From positions 1 through 32,056 of the forward strand of contig CAMGIP010000016.1 in NCBI GenBank assembly GCA_946056155.1: a stretch of 32,056 bases of DNA, read 5' to 3'. Both the position numbers and the translations under genes were made by a program. Below, one piece after another: positions 27,873 through 32,056 of this stretch. This stretch comes from an uncultured Mediterranea sp. (GTDB taxonomy: Bacteria; Bacteroidota; Bacteroidia; Bacteroidales; Bacteroidaceae). Under the pieces are notes generated by a model. The model was not told the DNA's origin, searched no databases, and saw only the letters and a list, made by a program, of their open reading frames with translations. Position 1 is the stretch's first letter. The number at the start of each line of letters is the position of its first letter.

Positions 27873-29345
27873 ATGAACACAACAACACAAGGCAGCAGGA
27901 GTTACCTCTTCTCCATCGTCCTCACGGCGGTGTTGGGAGGCCTGCTGTTTGGATATGACACCGCCGTTATCTCTGGTGCCGAACAGGGATTGCGGGCCTT
28001 CTTCATGGGGGCCAGCGACTTCCGGTACACCATCGGCGTGCACGGTTTTACCGCCAGCAGTGCGCTCATCGGTTGCATCATCGGTAGTGCCCTTTCCGGA
28101 CTCTGTGCCTCCCGTCTGGGCCGTAAGCGTTCACTCTTTGTGGCCGGTGTGCTCTTCTTTCTCTCGGCTCTCGGTTCCTACTATCCCGAGTTTCTCTTCT
28201 TCGAGCCCGGTGCGCCCTCTTATGGTCTGCTCGTAGCTTTCAATCTTTACCGTGTACTCGGTGGCATCGGTGTAGGACTGGCTTCAGCCATCTGCCCCAT
28301 GTACATCGCCGAGATAGCCCCAAGCAGCATTCGCGGCACCCTCGTGAGTTGGAACCAGTTTGCCATCATCTTCGGTCAGTTGGTGGTCTATTTCGTCAAC
28401 TTCCTCATTCTCGGCAGCAACGTCAATCCCGTTGTTGACCTGGTCAATGGGGTAGAGCAGATTCTCAATCCCGAGGCTGCCGGGTGGACCATTGCCACCG
28501 GTTGGCGTCTGATGTTTGTCAGCGAAGCCGTGCCCGCCGGACTCTTTGCCCTGCTGGTGCTCTTCGTGCCCGAGACCCCCCGCTACTTGGCCATGACCGG
28601 TCGCGACAGCCGTGCCTTGGAGATTCTCAGTCGCATCAATGGCGCCGAGCAGGCCCGTCAGATTCTGAACGAGATCAAAGCCACCGTACATGAGAAGACC
28701 GAGCGGCTCTTCACCTACGGTTGGTTGGTCATCTTCGTCGGCATCATGCTCAGCGTCTTCCAGCAAGCGGTCGGCATCAATGCCGTACTCTATTTTGCCC
28801 CCAACATCTTCAAGTCCATGGGCATGGGCGACCCCATGCAGCAGACTGTCCTGATGGGGGTAGTCAATATCCTCTTCACGCTGTTGGCCGTCTTCACGGT
28901 AGAGCGTTGGGGTCGCAAGCCCCTGCTCATCTACGGTTCGTTCGGTATGGCTATCGGAGCCTTTGGTGTAGCCCTGTTCAATGTAGCCAGCGGTCTTTCG
29001 CCGATGGTAGCTGTGGTGAGCATCATGATATACAGTGCCTCCTTCATGTTCAGTTGGGGTCCTATCTGCTGGGTGCTGATCTCTGAGATTTTCCCCAACA
29101 CCATTCGTGGAGCAGCCGTAGCCATTGCCGTGGCCTTCCAGTGGGTATTCAACTTCATCGTCTCCTCCACCTTCCTGCCGATGTACAATATGCGCTTGGG
29201 TGAGATGGGCGATAAGTTCGGTCACATGTTTGCCTACACCCTTTACGGTGTCATCTGCCTGTTGGCCGCCCTTTTTGTTTGGAAACTGGTGCCTGAGACC
29301 AAGGGGAAGACCCTTGAAGAGATGACCCGGCTTTGGAAGAAATAA
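27873..29345 (+). CDS. xylE: MFS sugar (D-xylose:H+) symporter
   Basis: 490 aa; GGLLFGYDTAVISGAEQGL, VPETPRYL, RWGRKPLLIYG, VPETKGKTLEEM. Confidence 0.95.
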   Translation: MNTTTQGSRSYLFSIVLTAVLGGLLFGYDTAVISGAEQGLRAFFMGASDFRYTIGVHGFTASSALIGCIIGSALSGLCASRLGRKRSLFVAGVLFFLSALGSYYPEFLFFEPGAPSYGLLVAFNLYRVLGGIGVGLASAICPMYIAEIAPSSIRGTLVSWNQFAIIFGQLVVYFVNFLILGSNVNPVVDLVNGVEQILNPEAAGWTIATGWRLMFVSEAVPAGLFALLVLFVPETPRYLAMTGRDSRALEILSRINGAEQARQILNEIKATVHEKTERLFTYGWLVIFVGIMLSVFQQAVGINAVLYFAPNIFKSMGMGDPMQQTVLMGVVNILFTLLAVFTVERWGRKPLLIYGSFGMAIGAFGVALFNVASGLSPMVAVVSIMIYSASFMFSWGPICWVLISEIFPNTIRGAAVAIAVAFQWVFNFIVSSTFLPMYNMRLGEMGDKFGHMFAYTLYGVICLLAALFVWKLVPETKGKTLEEMTRLWKK

Positions 29346-29361
29346 ACCATAGGTCGTATCT

Positions 29362-29396
29362 CTCAAGGAGGTGCGGTGAGAGAGGCACCCCGTTGA
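29362..29396 (+). other. Imperfect hairpin after xylE
   Basis: CTCAAGGAGGTGC ... GCACCCCGTTGAG (11 of 13 paired); no T tract. Confidence 0.4.
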
Positions 29397-29420
29397 GGTG
29401 ATATACCGCGAAAAAGAGAA

Positions 29421-29495
29421 CCAACAAGAAAAGCCGTCCTGTGCATTTCAAGCAGCAGGACGGCTTCCTTGGTTATACAGGTTTTGCTTGTCTAT
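29421..29495. repeat. Terminator-bearing direct repeat, copy A
   Basis: Shares AAAGCCGTCCTGT, CAGCAGGACGGCTT, GGTTATACAGG and TGTCTAT in the same order with copy B at 31307-31382. Confidence 0.85.
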
Positions 29496-29524
29496 GGAGA
29501 TAGAGAGTTTTGCTCGTAGCCGAG

Positions 29525-31096
29525 TTAGGCTTCATTGGATTCAATTTTCCAATCCGCCAGAGTGTGGCGCTCCATGTCGAAGTTGATGCCTACCTTGATG
29601 ACGGGTAGTCCGCTCAAGGCAAAGCGTGTTGGGTAATCCTTGAGGTTAATCTGCTTCATCGCAGCTTCGGCCGATTTGTTCAGCTTCAGCTCAAAGAGAT
29701 AGATGGCTTTGCCGGAGTTCATCACCATATCCACACGGCCGTTGGAGGTGCGCACCTCTACATCCACAAACTGCCCCATGAGGGAGAAGATGACGTAAAG
29801 AAGTTGCTGATAATGGCCTTCATACTGGGTGTTGTCACACTGCGGCACGGTCAGCAGGTAGGTCTGGAGGAGGGCGAGCATCCCGTCGAGATCATCCTGT
29901 TGTAAAGCAATGTTCATCATGCCGATGGTGGAATTTCCTTGCGGGGTATAGTTCTGCACATAATTGGGAAGGAGGCTCTGCAAAAGTCCGATGCGTATCT
30001 CTTTATTAGGAAGGTCAAGGAGGTATAGATTACCTGCCCCGTTGTAATCCTTGATGGTGAAATAGCCCGACTGGTAGAGCAGTGGTATGATGGAGGTCAT
30101 GTTCTCTGTGGGAGCATCAAAGTCAGCTGCCATTACCCGTGTCGGCGCGAGCATGGAAGGTACCACATGAAACTCCTTCATCTTTTCGATGATGAAGGTA
30201 GGGGTACCTGTGGCAAACCAGTAGTTGTTGACCTGATAGTCCTGCAAGGCATTGAACAGGCTGAACGGATTGAAGATGTCGGGTGAGGGCCAGGTGAAGT
30301 GATAGCCGTCGTACTGGCGCTTGAGCTTGGCGATGGTCTCTTCTCGGTTCACATTTGTGACTTCGGCAAAGTCGTCCAGATAATCGGACATCTGCGTGAG
30401 CAATTCCTCCTTGCTGATGCCGCAAAGTGCGGCAAACCGGGAATTCATGGAGATGTTCTTCAGGTTGTTCAGTTCGCTGAAGATACTCAGCTGGGAGAAC
30501 TTGGTGATGCCGGTGATAAAGACGAACTTCAGATAGGGGTCGGCATCTTTCAGCGGGGAATAGAAGTTGCGCATTATCTGACGCATCTCCGACATGACTT
30601 CCGGTTTGTGCGAGACATCCAACAGCGGGGCATCGTATTCGTCAATGAGTACCACTACCTTACGGCCCGTCTGCTCGTAGGCAGCAAGAATAAGGGCCCG
30701 TAGTCTGTCGTTGGCATCTTGTTTTGGCGCAATGATACCCCATTTCTTCTCTTCCTCTTCCAGTCTGCTGCTGAGGAAACGTTGCAGCTGGGCCGTTCCC
30801 TGATGGTTGGCAGAGGCCATGCTGAACTTCAGCACCGGATAAGAGATCCACTCCTTCTCCACGCTGTCGATATAGCATCCTTTGAACAGTTCCTTCTTCC
30901 CCTCGAAATAGGCCTGGAGTGTGGAGACCAGCAGTGACTTGCCGAACCGGCGGGGTCGGCTCAGAAAGATATACTTGCTGATTTGCAGCATCTTGTAGAT
31001 GTATTCTGTCTTGTCTATATACAGACAGTTCTCCTCTACAATTGTTTCGTAGGTCTGGATGCCTACAGGCAATCTTTTCAGTTCCTTGTTCTCCAT
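29525..31096 (-). CDS. AAA-ATPase-like / PD-(D/E)XK nuclease superfamily protein (DUF1703 type)
   Basis: KRLPVGIQTYETIVEENCLYIDKTEYIYKM, SRPRRFGKSLLVSTL, VVVLIDEYDAPLLD; C-terminal RVDMVMNSGKAIYLFELKL nuclease-like motif. Track start is 31195; 31096 or 31117 preferred. Confidence 0.92.
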   Translation of the reverse strand: MENKELKRLPVGIQTYETIVEENCLYIDKTEYIYKMLQISKYIFLSRPRRFGKSLLVSTLQAYFEGKKELFKGCYIDSVEKEWISYPVLKFSMASANHQGTAQLQRFLSSRLEEEEKKWGIIAPKQDANDRLRALILAAYEQTGRKVVVLIDEYDAPLLDVSHKPEVMSEMRQIMRNFYSPLKDADPYLKFVFITGITKFSQLSIFSELNNLKNISMNSRFAALCGISKEELLTQMSDYLDDFAEVTNVNREETIAKLKRQYDGYHFTWPSPDIFNPFSLFNALQDYQVNNYWFATGTPTFIIEKMKEFHVVPSMLAPTRVMAADFDAPTENMTSIIPLLYQSGYFTIKDYNGAGNLYLLDLPNKEIRIGLLQSLLPNYVQNYTPQGNSTIGMMNIALQQDDLDGMLALLQTYLLTVPQCDNTQYEGHYQQLLYVIFSLMGQFVDVEVRTSNGRVDMVMNSGKAIYLFELKLNKSAEAAMKQINLKDYPTRFALSGLPVIKVGINFDMERHTLADWKIESNEA

Positions 31097-31150
31097 ATCT
31101 ATTTTCTCCAAATTCATTTTTTTGCTGAGATGCAGCCTATCTTCATGCAG

Positions 31151-31182
31151 CAAAAATAGATAAAAGCCAAGAGATATGCAAA
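31151..31182 (-). promoter_or_regulatory. Bacteroides-type promoter for the AAA-ATPase gene
   Basis: On - strand TTTG (31179-31182), 20-nt spacer, TATTTTTG (31151-31158). Confidence 0.7.
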
Positions 31183-31306
31183 AGTATGCTTGCATATTTT
31201 TATAGGTATAGGTCCGAGGTAAAGTCTATCCAGAGTTTTGCATCTGCAACACGATTAATAAAAGCAGTGAATCGCAGCGATGAAATGAACCGCAAATGAA
31301 AGCGAG

Positions 31307-31382
31307 CCAAAAAGAAAGCCGTCCTGTGGCGTTTGAAACAGCAGGACGGCTTTTGTCGGTTATACAGGCTTTGTATGTCTAT
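31307..31382. repeat. Terminator-bearing direct repeat, copy B
   Basis: Hairpin AAGCCGTCCTG (31316-31326)/CAGGACGGCTT (31342-31352) plus shared flank GGTTATACAGG; same orientation as copy A. Confidence 0.85.
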
Positions 31383-31389
31383 ACGTATG

Positions 31390-31535
31390 GTCAGTCAACT
31401 CATTGACAAAAAGAAACTTGTCAACCGAAAGTTGATGCAAAGAAGTTGCCTGCTCATCAAGTTGTCAGTTCGTCAATTCATTAAGTTCGTCAACTTGTCT
31501 GCTTGTCAATTCGTCAACTGATAATAACCTGTTGA
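31390..31535. repeat. Degenerate GTCAACT-type array 3
   Basis: agtcaactcattgac..cttgtcaacc..agttgtcagttcgtcaattcattaagttcgtcaacttgtctgcttgtcaattcgtcaactg..ctgttgac. Confidence 0.75.
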
Positions 31536-31546
31536 CAATGAAATCA

Positions 31547-32056
31547 TTACTTTTTCTGATTCATGGTGATGGTCAGCGTCAGCGGTGCGAAACCAGGAAA
31601 CTCCTGAGCCTCTTCACCTTCACCGAGCATTACTTTTTCAGCGATGATGCTCAGTTTCAGTTCTCCGCTTTGGTAGCTCCCGTTTCCGTTGGACTTCACC
31701 ATAACGTTGACAGCTAAGACGTTCTCCCCCTCACCGGTCGGGATAGAGAGCTTGAGTGGTTGGGGGTTGAGAGCGAGGACAATGCCATCCTTCTGCTCAT
31801 TGAGGGTAGGAGTATAGGCCAGATCATAGCTAACCTCACCTACTTGGGCAATGATAGCGTCAGCCATACTTTCATCACCGAGGATACCCATCACCAGCTC
31901 CTTGATAGGGAAGTCTGCGAAAGATACCTTGTCCTTATCTACGGTAGCTTCAATGGCGGGACCAGTTGTCGCGTTCACAGTCAACGCGGAAGCTTTCAGA
32001 CCCTCTATCTCCATCGTACCGCTGTACTTGCCATACACGGCATCGATAGCTATACC
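31547..32056 (-). CDS. Calycin-like / DUF4840-like Bacteroidales protein, truncated by the window end
   Basis: Reading frame stays open through 32056 (GIAIDAVYGKYSGTMEIEGLKAS...); the GTG at 32038 is unlikely to be the true start. Confidence 0.6.
   Translation of the reverse strand, partial: GIAIDAVYGKYSGTMEIEGLKASALTVNATTGPAIEATVDKDKVSFADFPIKELVMGILGDESMADAIIAQVGEVSYDLAYTPTLNEQKDGIVLALNPQPLKLSIPTGEGENVLAVNVMVKSNGNGSYQSGELKLSIIAEKVMLGEGEEAQEFPGFAPLTLTITMNQKK

Noticed and set aside
28284-29366. 360-aa minus-strand ORF
   Set aside because: Antisense to the xylE-like symporter; His/Gly/Asp-rich translation with no known motifs.
29525-31096. AAA-ATPase/PD-(D/E)XK gene as a transposase or anti-phage system
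   Set aside because: The family is abundant in Bacteroidales, but its function is not established; no partner genes, integrase or inverted termini were seen here.
31333-31521. 62-aa plus-strand ORF (..LSVRQFIKFVNLSACQFVN)
   Set aside because: Translation of the terminator repeat plus the GTCAACT array; a repeat artefact rather than a gene.

Overview
The window looks like a Bacteroides-type (Bacteroidales) chromosome segment. This is inferred from protein character and from repeated TAnnTTTG (-7) promoter elements. No rRNA, tRNA, CRISPR, transposase or integrase was recognised. Order along the window: (1) 3' part of an Rnf/Nqr-like operon rnfC-D-G-E-A; (2) galE; (3) a compact polysaccharide export/BY-kinase/PHP-phosphatase operon (Wza-like, Wzc-like, CpsB/YwqE-like) with no adjacent glycosyltransferases; (4) minus-strand trpB2-type tryptophan synthase beta and cytidine deaminase; (5) a PadR regulator plus PspC-domain membrane protein; (6) a minus-strand block with a eukaryote-like branching enzyme, a YhcH/YiaL protein, a GH13 amylase and fabD; (7) a minus-strand GH110-like galactosidase, xpt and NCS2 permease; (8) a xylose module: Nudix regulator, xylulokinase, xylose isomerase, XylE-like symporter; (9) an AAA-ATPase/PD-(D/E)XK gene bracketed by two related terminator modules, and a truncated calycin-like/DUF4840-like gene. 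Most genes are ordinary. The items most worth checking are: the in-frame 12-bp repeat encoding a (YRYG)n tail on the tyrosine kinase; the paired terminator modules around the AAA-ATPase gene; three intergenic degenerate GTCAACT arrays; a PadR-type dyad upstream of padR; and several structured intergenic regions. I did not find convincing evidence of a wholly new system.
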